Source: Sphingopyxis terrae subsp. terrae NBRC 15098
GTDB lineage: Bacteria; Pseudomonadota; Alphaproteobacteria; Sphingomonadales; Sphingomonadaceae
Length of the DNA stretch: 64,000 nt
Assembly (NCBI RefSeq): GCF_001610975.1
Contig: NZ_CP013342.1
Span: forward strand, 124,001 to 188,000
Direction of reading: 5' to 3'
Below are positions 19,563 to 27,447 of this stretch, piece by piece (within the stretch, counting starts at the first letter, position 1; the number at the start of each line of letters is the position of its first letter). The notes under the pieces were generated by a model. That model was not told where the DNA came from. It made no database searches and saw nothing but the letters and a program-made list of their open reading frames with translations. A program made the position numbers and the translations under genes.

Positions 19563-19889
19563 ATGGTCAAAGTGACGTTCGTATCCAGCGATGGAACGCG
19601 GCGGGAAGTCGAAATTGCCGAGGGCGAAACCGCACGCGAGGCGGCGCTCTTCAATGATGTACCGGGCATCGACGGCGATTGCGGCGGTGTCTGCGCCTGT
19701 GCGACCTGCCATGTCCATGTCGATCCGGCCTGGATCGACAGGGTTGGTCGCCTGGTCGAAGGGGCAGCGGAGGCAGAGCTTCTGCAATTTGCCGAAGGTG
19801 CCAACGAATACAGTCGCCTCGCCTGCCAGATACCCATGGTGGAAGGAGTGGAAGGTTTGATTTTGCACGTTCCCGAGCAGCAATACTGA
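19563..19889 (+). CDS. [2Fe-2S] ferredoxin partner of CYP153
   Basis: 108-aa adrenodoxin/putidaredoxin-type ferredoxin with cluster ligands C40, C46, C49 and C88 (C-x5-C-x2-C and a distant fourth Cys). It passes electrons from a reductase to the P450. It lies 29 nt after the P450 stop; ATG codons at 19560 and 19563 are adjacent and the second matches the family N terminus better. The reductase gene normally found nearby is missing. Confidence 0.92.
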   Translation: MVKVTFVSSDGTRREVEIAEGETAREAALFNDVPGIDGDCGGVCACATCHVHVDPAWIDRVGRLVEGAAEAELLQFAEGANEYSRLACQIPMVEGVEGLILHVPEQQY

Positions 19890-19981
19890 CCAGACAGAGC
19901 GCAGCCCTGTCGTGCGCGTGCGGCGTCGCAAATTCAGTTTTGAACGGAGGTTTCAGTGCCAACTCAGCTAGAACCTGATGT

Positions 19982-20763
19982 CTAGGCCGCGTTGACAAAA
20001 GACTTCAGCCATAGCCGCGTGGCGGCGAGGTTTAGGAAGCTCTCGAACGAGAGAAGGGTTTTGTCATATCGAGTGGCGATGCGTCGTTGCTGTTTGAGCT
20101 TTCCGAACATGCGCTCGACGCGGTTGCGGTCCTTGTAACGGCGATAGTCGGGATGCTCTGGCACCTTGCGGTTCGAGCGGGGCGGGATGATCGGCAGGAT
20201 GCCCCGGGTCAGCAGGCTTTCCCGGAAGCGATCACCATCATAGCCCTTGTCCGCGAGCAGCGCCTTGGGTGTGGCGACGGGGATCGCCATCAGCGGTTCG
20301 GCAGCGGTGTAATCAGAAGCCTCGCCGCCGGTCAGGATGAAGCCGACAGGCAGTCCTTGATTGTCGCAGCGGGCGTGGATTTTGCTCGTAAAGCCGCCGC
20401 GTGATCGACCAAGAGCGTTCGCACAAGCCCCCCTTTTCCGCCCGCTGCCGAAACATGGCCGCGAACGCTGGTGCTGTCGATCATATGTTGCCAGTCGTCG
20501 GTCAGACCCAGATCGACCAGCGTTTGCAGCAGGGCATCCCAGACACCCTGTTCGGCCCAGCGCCGGAAGCGGACATAGACCGAGTTCCACTTGCCGTAGC
20601 GCTCGTGCATGTCGCGCCAAGGGCAGCCGACCCGCAGCACGTGAAGCATGCCGTTGAGAAAGCGACGATTATCGCCCGACGGCCGCGCCCAGCGACCACG
20701 TTCAGGCGGCAGCAGCGGCCCAATCAGGTCCCACTCCGCATCCGACAAATCCCCGCGACCCAT
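19982..20763 (-). CDS. IS5-family DDE transposase with -1 frameshift (copy B)
   Basis: First frame from the ATG at 20763, second frame to the TAG at 19982-19984, joined at the A4G6 run (20428-20437 on this strand). DDE residues as in copy A. The stop codon comes from the CTAG target, not from the element. Confidence 0.88.
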
Positions 20764-20833
20764 GACTGATCCTCAAAAAGCAGTCTTGAATCAGAAGGAG
20801 GAGGATTTGGGAATCCCTTTTGTCAACACGGCC
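19985..20833 (-). mobile_element. IS5-family (IS427 group) insertion sequence, copy B
   Basis: 849 bp with ends GGCCGCGTTGACAAAAG and CTTTTGTCAACACGGCC in a CTAG target. Its encoded proteins are identical to those of copies C and D, implying recent spread, and it differs from copy A. Confidence 0.95.
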
Positions 20834-20937
20834 TAGACGAGCGAAGACGCATTTCGCACCGAAATGCGGCAATTCCTCGCCGCCCATTTCCCTGACGAAT
20901 TAAGGGGCGCGGGCAATATGCTGGCCGGGCCCATTGG

Positions 20938-21555
20938 CAGCTTCGGCTTGTGGATCATCCTGGCCGACGCGCATCCGGAAGCTTCGAGGGACAGCTCCAG
21001 CGTGTCGGTGACATCCCCGGCCCGCATGGTGGTACACAGCTTCCAAAGGATGACATAACGGGAGAAGTCGTCGAGCACGGTCGACAGGTACACCAAGCCC
21101 CAGCCGATGATCTTGAAGTAGGTGAAGTCGGTCTGCCACATCTCGTTCGACCGCGTCGTCTTGGTGTGGAACCCGTCGGCGGCCTTGATCACGATGAAGG
21201 CCGGACTGGCGATCAGGTCATGGGCTTTCAACATACGGTAAACCGTGGCTTCCGACACGAAGTAGCGCTTCTCGTCGGTGAAGCGCACCGCGAGCTCGCG
21301 GGGTGACAGGTCGGTTGTATCCAACGCCATGTCGATGATCTGCTGCTGGATATCATCGCAGATGCGGTTCCACACCCGCCTCGGGGCCGATGGCCGATCC
21401 TCCAGCGCCTCCGGCCCGCGCTCGAGGTAGCGGTCGTACCAGCGTTAGAAGGTCCGGCGCGGGATGCCCAACTGCTCCAGCGTGCGCTTGGCCGGCAGGT
21501 GCGACTGCTCGACGATCCGAATGATCTCCAGCTTCTCGGATGCGGGTTACCTCAT
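20938..21555 (-). pseudogene. IS3 orfB transposase, two nonsense codons and lost C terminus
   Basis: The integrase-core domain is readable (MWQTDFTYFKIIGWGLVYLST), giving the first catalytic Asp. Upstream, two conserved Tyr codons are TAA stops: one at the third codon of MRYPASEKLE and one in RTFYRWYDRY. The third catalytic residue is absent because the gene ends at HKPKL. Confidence 0.75.
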
Positions 21556-21920
21556 TCGTCGTCGGCCCTATCCGCGATCATGCTTTTTTTGAGCAACCGG
21601 TTTTCCAGCGTCAGATTGGCCACGCATTCCTTAAGGGCACGGGCTTCGCGGCGCAGGTCGTGCACCTCGCCGGTGGTCGCGGCACGGGCGGTGTCGCCCG
21701 CCAAGCGCCGCTTGCCCGCCTCCATGAACTCCTTCGACCACGTGTAATACAAGCTCTGGGCGATGACATCCTTGCAGCACAGCTCGGCGATGCTGTCCTC
21801 GCCGCGCAGGCCTTCCAGCACGATCCTGATTTTGTCCTCTGCAGAGAAGTGCCGGCGCGTCGCACGCCGTATGTCCTTCACCAGCCGCTCAGCAGGGGCC
21901 TTCGGCGCCGATTTTTTCAA
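21552..21920 (-). pseudogene. IS3 orfA (helix-turn-helix transposase subunit), start damaged
   Basis: About 122 codons with an N-terminal HTH (RRHFSAEDKIRIVLEGLRGE) and a C-terminal leucine-zipper-like stretch (LTLENRLLKKS). The expected start ATG AAG CCC AAA TCC TCC has lost one A (21919-21937 region), so the proper ATG is out of frame and only a TTG at 21920 remains in frame. Confidence 0.7.
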
Positions 21921-21978
21921 GGAGGATTGGGCTTCATCCTCGTTCCTTAGTCACTACGACGAAGCCCAAATCCTCCTT
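21919..21978. repeat. Inverted repeat covering the orfA start of the IS3 element
   Basis: AAGGAGGATTGGGCTTC (21919-21935) pairs with GAAGCCCAAATCCTCCTT (21961-21978), with one unpaired base. The structure would hide the orfA start codon and ribosome site in transcripts entering from outside, a known way for IS elements to avoid activation by read-through. That role is inferred. Confidence 0.5.
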
Positions 21979-21986
21979 AAATCACA

Positions 21987-22410
21987 ACCTCAAATCTGTG
22001 CCATTGGTGCTGACGGCGGACAGCACCGGCAATCCGCCCTCACATGAAGCGCTCGGGTTGAGCCATGTCGGTCTCCACGCAGAGGTTCGTTTCTTGGTAG
22101 ACAACTCGTTGCACGAAATAGCTCGTCGGTCAATTGGCGCTGGCACGCGAAGCCAAGAGCGGCCCGCCTCGCGGGAGGGCGCTCACCGCCGAACGATTGC
22201 CGGCTCGATCGGACTATTCTGCAACACGGCGGGAGGCAGGTAGGGCTCCGTGCCGCGATATTCGCAATTAGTTAGCCGTCAGTGCTGGCAACCTGATGCA
22301 GCGGGGGCAGAACGGCCGCGGCGCGCCGCCTCAGACGCGAGCGGTGCCAGTTGGGGATATCGGCTTGCTGACGATGAATGGCGTCGGCCATTTCAAATCT
22401 TCCACGGCTC
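21987..22410. other. Intergenic stretch with no supported gene
   Basis: An open frame at 21998-22243 (81 codons on the plus strand) has no recognisable motif and I do not call it. The rest precedes the 3' end of the MarR gene. No repeats or terminators stand out. Confidence 0.3.
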
Positions 22411-22932
22411 CTATCGAGGAGGCATGTCTTCCGATCCGCTTTCGAGATTGCCGGACATTTTCGTCAGCAATGAGCGCATCGCGCGTATCTCAGTTGGGGA
22501 AATCATATGGAGCAGTCGCGCGTAGATCATGTCGGCTTCGGCGCGCAGCTGAGGCAGGATTTCGATCGCTCGGGGCAAAAGATGAAGTTCCCAGACGCGC
22601 CGGTCGCCCTTGGCAGCGCGCCGTTCCGCGAGCACCATTCTTTCCAGCTGGTCGACAACATGGCCAACGCTGGCACGCTCCAGTTCGAGGCATTTGGAGA
22701 GGTCGGTTTGGGTCATGCCCGGGGTCCGATAGATATAGACGAGCGCGCGCCACTGGGTTCGCGTCAATCCGAAGCGCGCCGTTGAGGCATCAAACTTCCG
22801 ACGCAGTTTGCGGGGCACTTCCTCGATGAGAAAGACAAACTCGTCTGAGGCCGTCAGAAGACTTTTCGCGGGAGAGATGCCGCTTGTATTGCGAGGTTCA
22901 ACCATCGTCATGGACTGTAGAGCCAACATCAT
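22411..22932 (-). CDS. MarR-family transcriptional regulator
   Basis: 173-aa winged-helix regulator (GLTRTQWRALVYIYRTPGMTQ, RRAAKGDRRVWELHLL wing). It is divergent from a hydrolase/thioesterase pair, 47 bp away, and probably represses that operon in response to a small aromatic or lipophilic ligand. An ATG eight codons in could be the true start. Confidence 0.85.
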   Translation of the reverse strand: MMLALQSMTMVEPRNTSGISPAKSLLTASDEFVFLIEEVPRKLRRKFDASTARFGLTRTQWRALVYIYRTPGMTQTDLSKCLELERASVGHVVDQLERMVLAERRAAKGDRRVWELHLLPRAIEILPQLRAEADMIYARLLHMISPTEIRAMRSLLTKMSGNLESGSEDMPPR

Positions 22933-22975
22933 ATTCTGAAAACCCTTTACTGTAAGATATGATATAGTATGATCG
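22926..22975. promoter_or_regulatory. Divergent promoter/operator between marR and the hydrolase gene
   Basis: The AT-rich gap holds ATCATAT at about 22930 and its inverse ATATGAT about 20 bp on, plus a repeated TATGAT hexamer (TATGATATAGTATGATC). This resembles a MarR operator overlapping promoter elements; exact contacts are not certain. Confidence 0.4.
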
Positions 22976-22979
22976 TGGA

Positions 22980-23858
22980 ATGATTGATCAGTCGATCACG
23001 CTTGCCGGGAAAGCGGGCCATGAAATCGCAGCGTCGGTTGATGGCCCGGAACTCGGATTACCGGTAATCCTCGCGCACGGCGGCGGACAGACCCGAAGGG
23101 CATGGAGGGCGGTAGCCCACCGGCTCGCGAGCCATGGTTTCCGGACCATCGCAGTCGATATGCGCGGGCACGGCGAGAGTGCATGGGCCAGCGACGGAGC
23201 CTATGATATCTCCGATTTTGCGGCCGATCTCGTCGAGATCGCTGCGGCGACGGCGAGCAAACCGGCGCTGATTGGCGCGTCTCTTGGTGGCCTGGCCGGG
23301 ATCATCGCCGAGGGAAAATGCGCACCGGGAAGTTTCGGATCGCTGACGCTGGTCGACGTCACACCTCAGATGGAACCGAGCGGCGTCGCCCGCGTGGTCG
23401 GTTTCATGGCGGCGCATGCGCGCGATGGTTTTGCGTCGGTGGAAGAGGCCGCACAGGTCATTGCCGACTATCTGCCCCATCGCCCCAGCCGGAAGGCTTC
23501 GGCCGGGCTAGCACACTATCTGCGCCGCAAGGACGATGAACGCTTCTATTGGCACTGGGACCCCGCCTTCATCGAAAGAGTGACGCAGCAGGGCGGCGGC
23601 GTTTCCAGCGACCATGGCCGCACCGAGCTCAGCGCGGCCGCTGCCTGCTTGACCTTGCCGGTGCATCTGATCCGCGGCGGGTCAAGCGATCTCGTCTCGC
23701 TGGAAGCCGTCAAGCATTTCCAGGGCCTTGTCCCTCATATGGCGTATAGCGACATTGCGAATGCGACTCATATGGTGGTGGGGGACGAGAACGACGCTTT
23801 CGGGCAATCGATCCTAGAGTTTTTGCTCGGCATCCATGAAGCGGAAATGAAATCATGA
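22980..23858 (+). CDS. Alpha/beta hydrolase
   Basis: 292-aa cytoplasmic alpha/beta-fold hydrolase: HGGGQTRRAW near residue 34, DMRGHGES, nucleophile elbow GASLGG (about 99-104) and C-terminal His in NATHMVVGDEN. Its ribosome site is weak. The stop overlaps the start of the thioesterase gene (ATGA). The substrate could be an ester, an epoxide or a C-C bond; the residues seen do not decide. Confidence 0.85.
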   Translation: MIDQSITLAGKAGHEIAASVDGPELGLPVILAHGGGQTRRAWRAVAHRLASHGFRTIAVDMRGHGESAWASDGAYDISDFAADLVEIAAATASKPALIGASLGGLAGIIAEGKCAPGSFGSLTLVDVTPQMEPSGVARVVGFMAAHARDGFASVEEAAQVIADYLPHRPSRKASAGLAHYLRRKDDERFYWHWDPAFIERVTQQGGGVSSDHGRTELSAAAACLTLPVHLIRGGSSDLVSLEAVKHFQGLVPHMAYSDIANATHMVVGDENDAFGQSILEFLLGIHEAEMKS

Positions 23859-24265
23859 ATGCCCCCGCCGTCCCGGGGCTTGAGGAATTACGTGACCTAT
23901 TGGCGCTGGCCCCTTTTCACCGCTGGCTCGGGCTCAGCATCGCTGAGGTCGGCGCCAACGAGTTGGTGATCTCCATGCCTTGGCGAGACGAAATCATCTC
24001 AAATCCGACGGTCGGCGCGGCGCATGGTGGCATCGTATCGGCTTTGATCGATCTGACCGGCCTCTATACGATCATCGCGATGGGGGGTGCTGCGCGGGCG
24101 ACGGCGGACCTCCATGTGGATTTTCACCGACCGGCCAAGCTGGGGCCGCTTCGCGCGATCGGCAGCCCGGTGAAATTAGGGCGGCAGATAAGCGTCGCGG
24201 CTACCCGGATCCTAGCCGCAGACGGAACCTTGGTGGCGAGTGGTAGAGGGGCCTACGTCGCCTGA
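23855..24265 (+). CDS. PaaI-type hotdog thioesterase
   Basis: 136-aa single hotdog domain with the PaaI-type active-site region NPTVGAAHGGIVSALID, in which the Gly-Gly turn and the following Asp fit CoA thioester hydrolysis. It overlaps the hydrolase gene by four bases, so the two form one unit under the MarR regulator. It probably frees CoA from dead-end thioesters; substrate unknown. Confidence 0.85.
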   Translation: MNAPAVPGLEELRDLLALAPFHRWLGLSIAEVGANELVISMPWRDEIISNPTVGAAHGGIVSALIDLTGLYTIIAMGGAARATADLHVDFHRPAKLGPLRAIGSPVKLGRQISVAATRILAADGTLVASGRGAYVA

Positions 24266-24492
24266 TAACCGCCCGAGGCGAGCCAATCTGCGCGGCCAGA
24301 TGCATGCCCAGCAGCTTTCGGAGCCGAGGCAGTGGCGGCAGCGACACGCTTTTTGGCGACGTGTCCCTAGGCCGAACCCACGACCGGACGGCCGCGCATC
24401 GGCCATTCAGTCAAATCGGCTCCCTGCCGGTCACACGCGGGTTTGGCCGCTCGCCTTTGAGCCGTCGACTTTGCCTAGTCCGACAGGCCAGC

Positions 24493-24531
24493 CACGCAGC
24501 GCATGGAGATCAAGTTCTCCTGTGCTGCGTG
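24493..24531. terminator. Bidirectional stem-loop between convergent genes
   Basis: Outer arms CACGCAGC and GCTGCGTG and inner arms GGAGA and TCTCC, with only small mismatches, make a stem of about 16 bp with loop TCAAGT. It sits between the ends of the thioesterase and serine hydrolase genes, which converge. No T-run follows on either strand. Confidence 0.55.
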
Positions 24532-24550
24532 ACTAGACTGCTGGGTCAGG

Positions 24551-25783
24551 TCAGGGCGCCGGGGTGCGATTCGCGATCGCATCCTCGATCAGATCCTGCA
24601 TGACCTGTTCGAGCTCGACGCCTTTCCGGTCGCCTCCGCTCGATATTTCGGTGGCGATCAAAGCGTAATAGCCGGTCTCGCGATCGATCCAGCCGGTCCA
24701 ACCATAGGCACCCGGTGAGGAATTGATCTTGGACGTCGCGCAGGCCGAAGGCGTGTCGCATTCGACAAAGGAGCCGAGCGCATATTCCCAATTGCCCGCG
24801 CTCGCCGGCACGAAAACGCGCGGCAAGCCTGCGGTACGTTGCTGGGTGAAGCTTGTCATATCGGTAATAAAGCTGCCGCCAAGGAAGGCACGCAGAAGTT
24901 TCGCATAGTCGCGCGGCGTCGAATAGGCGCCGCCCGCGACCCACGGGTTGGTGGGAGCGCTTCCCGCAGGGTCATACCAGGTCGTGCTCGTCATCCCGAG
25001 CGGGGTCGTCACATGCTGCGCGAACAGTTCGTGAAAATTGCGCTGGCGTGCCGGTGACGTGCCGGGCGCAATGCTTATATCCTTTGCCTCCAGATAGGCA
25101 GCGGCGACCTGAAGGCCGTGCGGTCCATAGCTATATTGCGCGCCGGGCGCGTTGCCCGGGCGCAAAATATCATAGCGCAAATCGTGGATGCTCTTCGCGC
25201 AATTGTAGAGCGTCATGGCCGGAAGCAGCTGACAGCCGCCAACGAGCGGGCTCGCATTGAAGCCCGACGTCATCGACAGCGCATGCTTGAGTTGGACATC
25301 CTTCTTCGTTCCGATCGTGGTCCAGAAGGCAAGCGGCGGCCGCATCGGATCGTCGAGCGTCGCGATGCCAGCCTGCACCATGCGCATCCCCAGCGCGCCG
25401 GCGAACCATTTGGAGGCCGACGCAAGCGGGGTCACCCGATCGATACCAAAGCTGCCCTTCTCGTAAGCGAAGAGATAGTCGGGATCCGAAGCATTCCCGA
25501 CGATGAAATAGCCGTTATCGACCTCGGTATCAGCGTCGATTGCCGACTGTAACGCGGTCCAGTCATAGGTATAACCGCCGACGGTGGCCGAAAGGCTGGC
25601 GGCCGCGGGCGCCGATGCCGCCGACGTCGACGCTTTAGCAGCGGGCGCCGCAGGCGGAAGCTGCACCATGGGACGCGCCTCGCCGCCGCCGTTGCCCCCG
25701 AACCCGCCCTGCGCCGCAAAGGCCGCAGCCCCAGCCATCGCCGCACCAGCGGCAAGCCACGTCCATTTCGTTCTTCCAGCCAT
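24551..25783 (-). CDS. Exported beta-lactamase-fold serine hydrolase
   Basis: 410-aa protein of the class C beta-lactamase/esterase EstB/DD-peptidase superfamily. A hydrophobic signal segment (WLAAGAAMAGAAAFAA) is followed by an Ala/Pro-rich linker, then the SxxK motif SASK, and YSYGPHG as the likely Tyr motif. I start at the ATG at 25783 after GGGAGAGA. Such enzymes hydrolyse esters or peptides in the envelope. It is the last gene of the TonB receptor operon, 62 nt after the carboxylesterase. Antibiotic resistance is not implied. Confidence 0.85.
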   Translation of the reverse strand: MAGRTKWTWLAAGAAMAGAAAFAAQGGFGGNGGGEARPMVQLPPAAPAAKASTSAASAPAAASLSATVGGYTYDWTALQSAIDADTEVDNGYFIVGNASDPDYLFAYEKGSFGIDRVTPLASASKWFAGALGMRMVQAGIATLDDPMRPPLAFWTTIGTKKDVQLKHALSMTSGFNASPLVGGCQLLPAMTLYNCAKSIHDLRYDILRPGNAPGAQYSYGPHGLQVAAAYLEAKDISIAPGTSPARQRNFHELFAQHVTTPLGMTSTTWYDPAGSAPTNPWVAGGAYSTPRDYAKLLRAFLGGSFITDMTSFTQQRTAGLPRVFVPASAGNWEYALGSFVECDTPSACATSKINSSPGAYGWTGWIDRETGYYALIATEISSGGDRKGVELEQVMQDLIEDAIANRTPAP

Positions 25784-25844
25784 TTTCTCTCTCCCAGCTT
25801 CGTTGCACATCGTCGAAACGGAGGGCCTAGCGCGGCCGGACGGG

Positions 25845-27392
25845 CTAGGGCCTGGGCTGGCCGTTCCCGAAGTGAACATTGAGCAGATGGTCGAGCTGCG
25901 CCTTGCGAAAGCCGGCGACGACGCCAGACTCGGGCGCAAATTTTGCGAGACGGTCGCTTGCCGCATCGTAACGCGGCCAGTCGCGAACGAGTGCGCAGCC
26001 AGGAACGCCCGTCTTGGCGAAGCCAACCCAGCAGGCGGCGATGCCTTCGCCGAAGCGGCGATCCTCGTCACCGACGGCGCCGGCGACCGACGCGAAATAG
26101 TCGAGCGTCCCGAACAGATAGGGGATTTCAGACCCGTGCGCGGCGCCCTTGGCGCGGTCGCGCCGCGCCGCTGCGACATAGTCGAAATGATAGAGATACG
26201 AAGGCGCCCCTCCCGCCGTCCGGGCCGCGAGCCAGCGCGCCGGGGCGACGAACCAGGCGTCGCCCAACACCTGGCGCGCCAGTTCATCATCGGCCAGCCC
26301 CATGCCATAGGCGGCCCGGCCCGCCGCCTGGTCGCGCCCTAGATAGGCGAGCGCGGCGGATGGCGGCACGCCCATGGCAAGGATGACGCTCGCCTCGTTG
26401 CTGTTCGCGCCGACGAGGAGCGGAACGTCGATCGGCTCGCTACGCGCAAAGACGCGCCAAGGCGCTTCGCGTACCAGGTCGCCGTCGAGGATGGGGCCGG
26501 TCATCGCGCCCGGCGTCCGGACCTCGCCAGCGGCAACGAGCGCGGCGGCGGGCAGCGCGCGAAGCGCGTCGAGCGATGCTGAAGGCGGCGCACCTGCGCG
26601 CGCTGCCAACGCCGCGCCTAGCGCTTCTTGCTCGCCAAGCGGGCGCGGATCGAGGAGACCAACGCCCGACTGAACGATCGCCTTGGCGAACAGGCCTTTG
26701 GCTTCGGGCTGGGCAAGGATCGTCGTCACTCCGATCGCCCCGGCGGATTCGCCGAACAAGGTGATCTGGCGCGGATCGCCACCAAATGCGGCGATATTTT
26801 TCTTCACCCACCGCAGGGCGGCCAATTGGTCCATCAGGCCGTAATTGGCGAGCGCCTCGCCGCGCGGCTTGGCCGCGCTGAGCGCGGGATGGGCGAAATA
26901 ACCGAGCGCGCCCAACCGATAGTTGATCGTCACCAAAACCACACCTTGCCGCGCGAAGGCGGTGCCGTCGAAAACCGGGAAGGTGCCCGAACCGACCACA
27001 TGGGCGCCGCCATGGATCCAGACCATCACTGGCAGCTTTCGCGCCCCCGCCGGGCGCCAGATGTTCAGCTGGAGGCAATCCTCAGACTGATGCTCGGCTA
27101 CCCCGCCCGCGACAAGTGCGGGGCGCACCGTCTGCGGACAAGCCGGGCCGAGTTTTGCGGCATCGCGGACGCCCCGCCAGCGCGGCGGTGCCTGCGGCGC
27201 CCGCCAGCGAAGAGCGCCGACCGGTGCGGCGGCGAAAGGAATATCAAGGAAGCGCTCGACGTCCCCCGTGCGCGCGCCCGCAAGGCGCCCCTGCGCGATT
27301 GTCGCCGCGGGGGCCGTCTCCGCCGCCGCGACAGACACCGATCCGGTCAGCATCGCGGCACCGAACAGTGCTGCCATCACCAAATGCCGCAT
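25845..27392 (-). CDS. Exported type-B carboxylesterase
   Basis: 515-aa carboxylesterase (para-nitrobenzyl esterase/cholinesterase fold) with signal peptide (MRHLVMAALFGAAMLTGSVSVAAA). The catalytic triad is visible as Ser in GESAG, Glu in GANSNEAS and His in GAAHGSEIPY; EDCLQLNIWRP is the second family signature. It is 56 nt downstream of a TonB receptor, so it probably cleaves the imported ligand in the periplasm. Fumonisin esterases of sphingomonads share this family and layout, but the rest of that cluster is not present. Confidence 0.9.
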   Translation of the reverse strand: MRHLVMAALFGAAMLTGSVSVAAAETAPAATIAQGRLAGARTGDVERFLDIPFAAAPVGALRWRAPQAPPRWRGVRDAAKLGPACPQTVRPALVAGGVAEHQSEDCLQLNIWRPAGARKLPVMVWIHGGAHVVGSGTFPVFDGTAFARQGVVLVTINYRLGALGYFAHPALSAAKPRGEALANYGLMDQLAALRWVKKNIAAFGGDPRQITLFGESAGAIGVTTILAQPEAKGLFAKAIVQSGVGLLDPRPLGEQEALGAALAARAGAPPSASLDALRALPAAALVAAGEVRTPGAMTGPILDGDLVREAPWRVFARSEPIDVPLLVGANSNEASVILAMGVPPSAALAYLGRDQAAGRAAYGMGLADDELARQVLGDAWFVAPARWLAARTAGGAPSYLYHFDYVAAARRDRAKGAAHGSEIPYLFGTLDYFASVAGAVGDEDRRFGEGIAACWVGFAKTGVPGCALVRDWPRYDAASDRLAKFAPESGVVAGFRKAQLDHLLNVHFGNGQPRP

Positions 27393-27447
27393 TGCGCCCT
27401 CCTACCCTTCCCGACCAGCGGCTGGAGGCCGCGGACGGGAGCGCGAC

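Larger units (their letters stand above)
19956..20937 (+). pseudogene. Acyl-CoA dehydrogenase N-terminal remnant split by IS5 copy B
   Basis: A GTG at 19956 with a GGAGG ribosome site begins nine codons (MPTQLEPDV) that end at the IS. Beyond the IS, 20837-20937 reads TSEDAFRTEMRQFLAAHFP and then DELRGAGNMLAGP, a typical acyl-CoA dehydrogenase N terminus. The two parts are in one frame if the TAG at the insertion site is skipped. The rest of the gene is cut off by the IS3 remnant. It would have been the third gene of the CYP153 transcript. Confidence 0.55.
20938..21986 (-). mobile_element. IS3-family element, inactivated and 3'-truncated
   Basis: The 5' end is near 21986 (TGTGATTTAAGG on the minus strand), followed by orfA and orfB. 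The 3' part of orfB after HKPKL is missing, and the sequence passes into acyl-CoA dehydrogenase DNA near 20937, so no right terminal repeat remains. Confidence 0.8.

Noticed and set aside
21998..22243. 81-codon plus-strand frame after the IS3 element
   Set aside because: No motif, no convincing ribosome site and no neighbour logic.
24551..25783. Antibiotic-resistance beta-lactamase
   Set aside because: It has the fold and SxxK motif, but the class C signature motifs for beta-lactam hydrolysis are not clear and the setting is a catabolic esterase operon.
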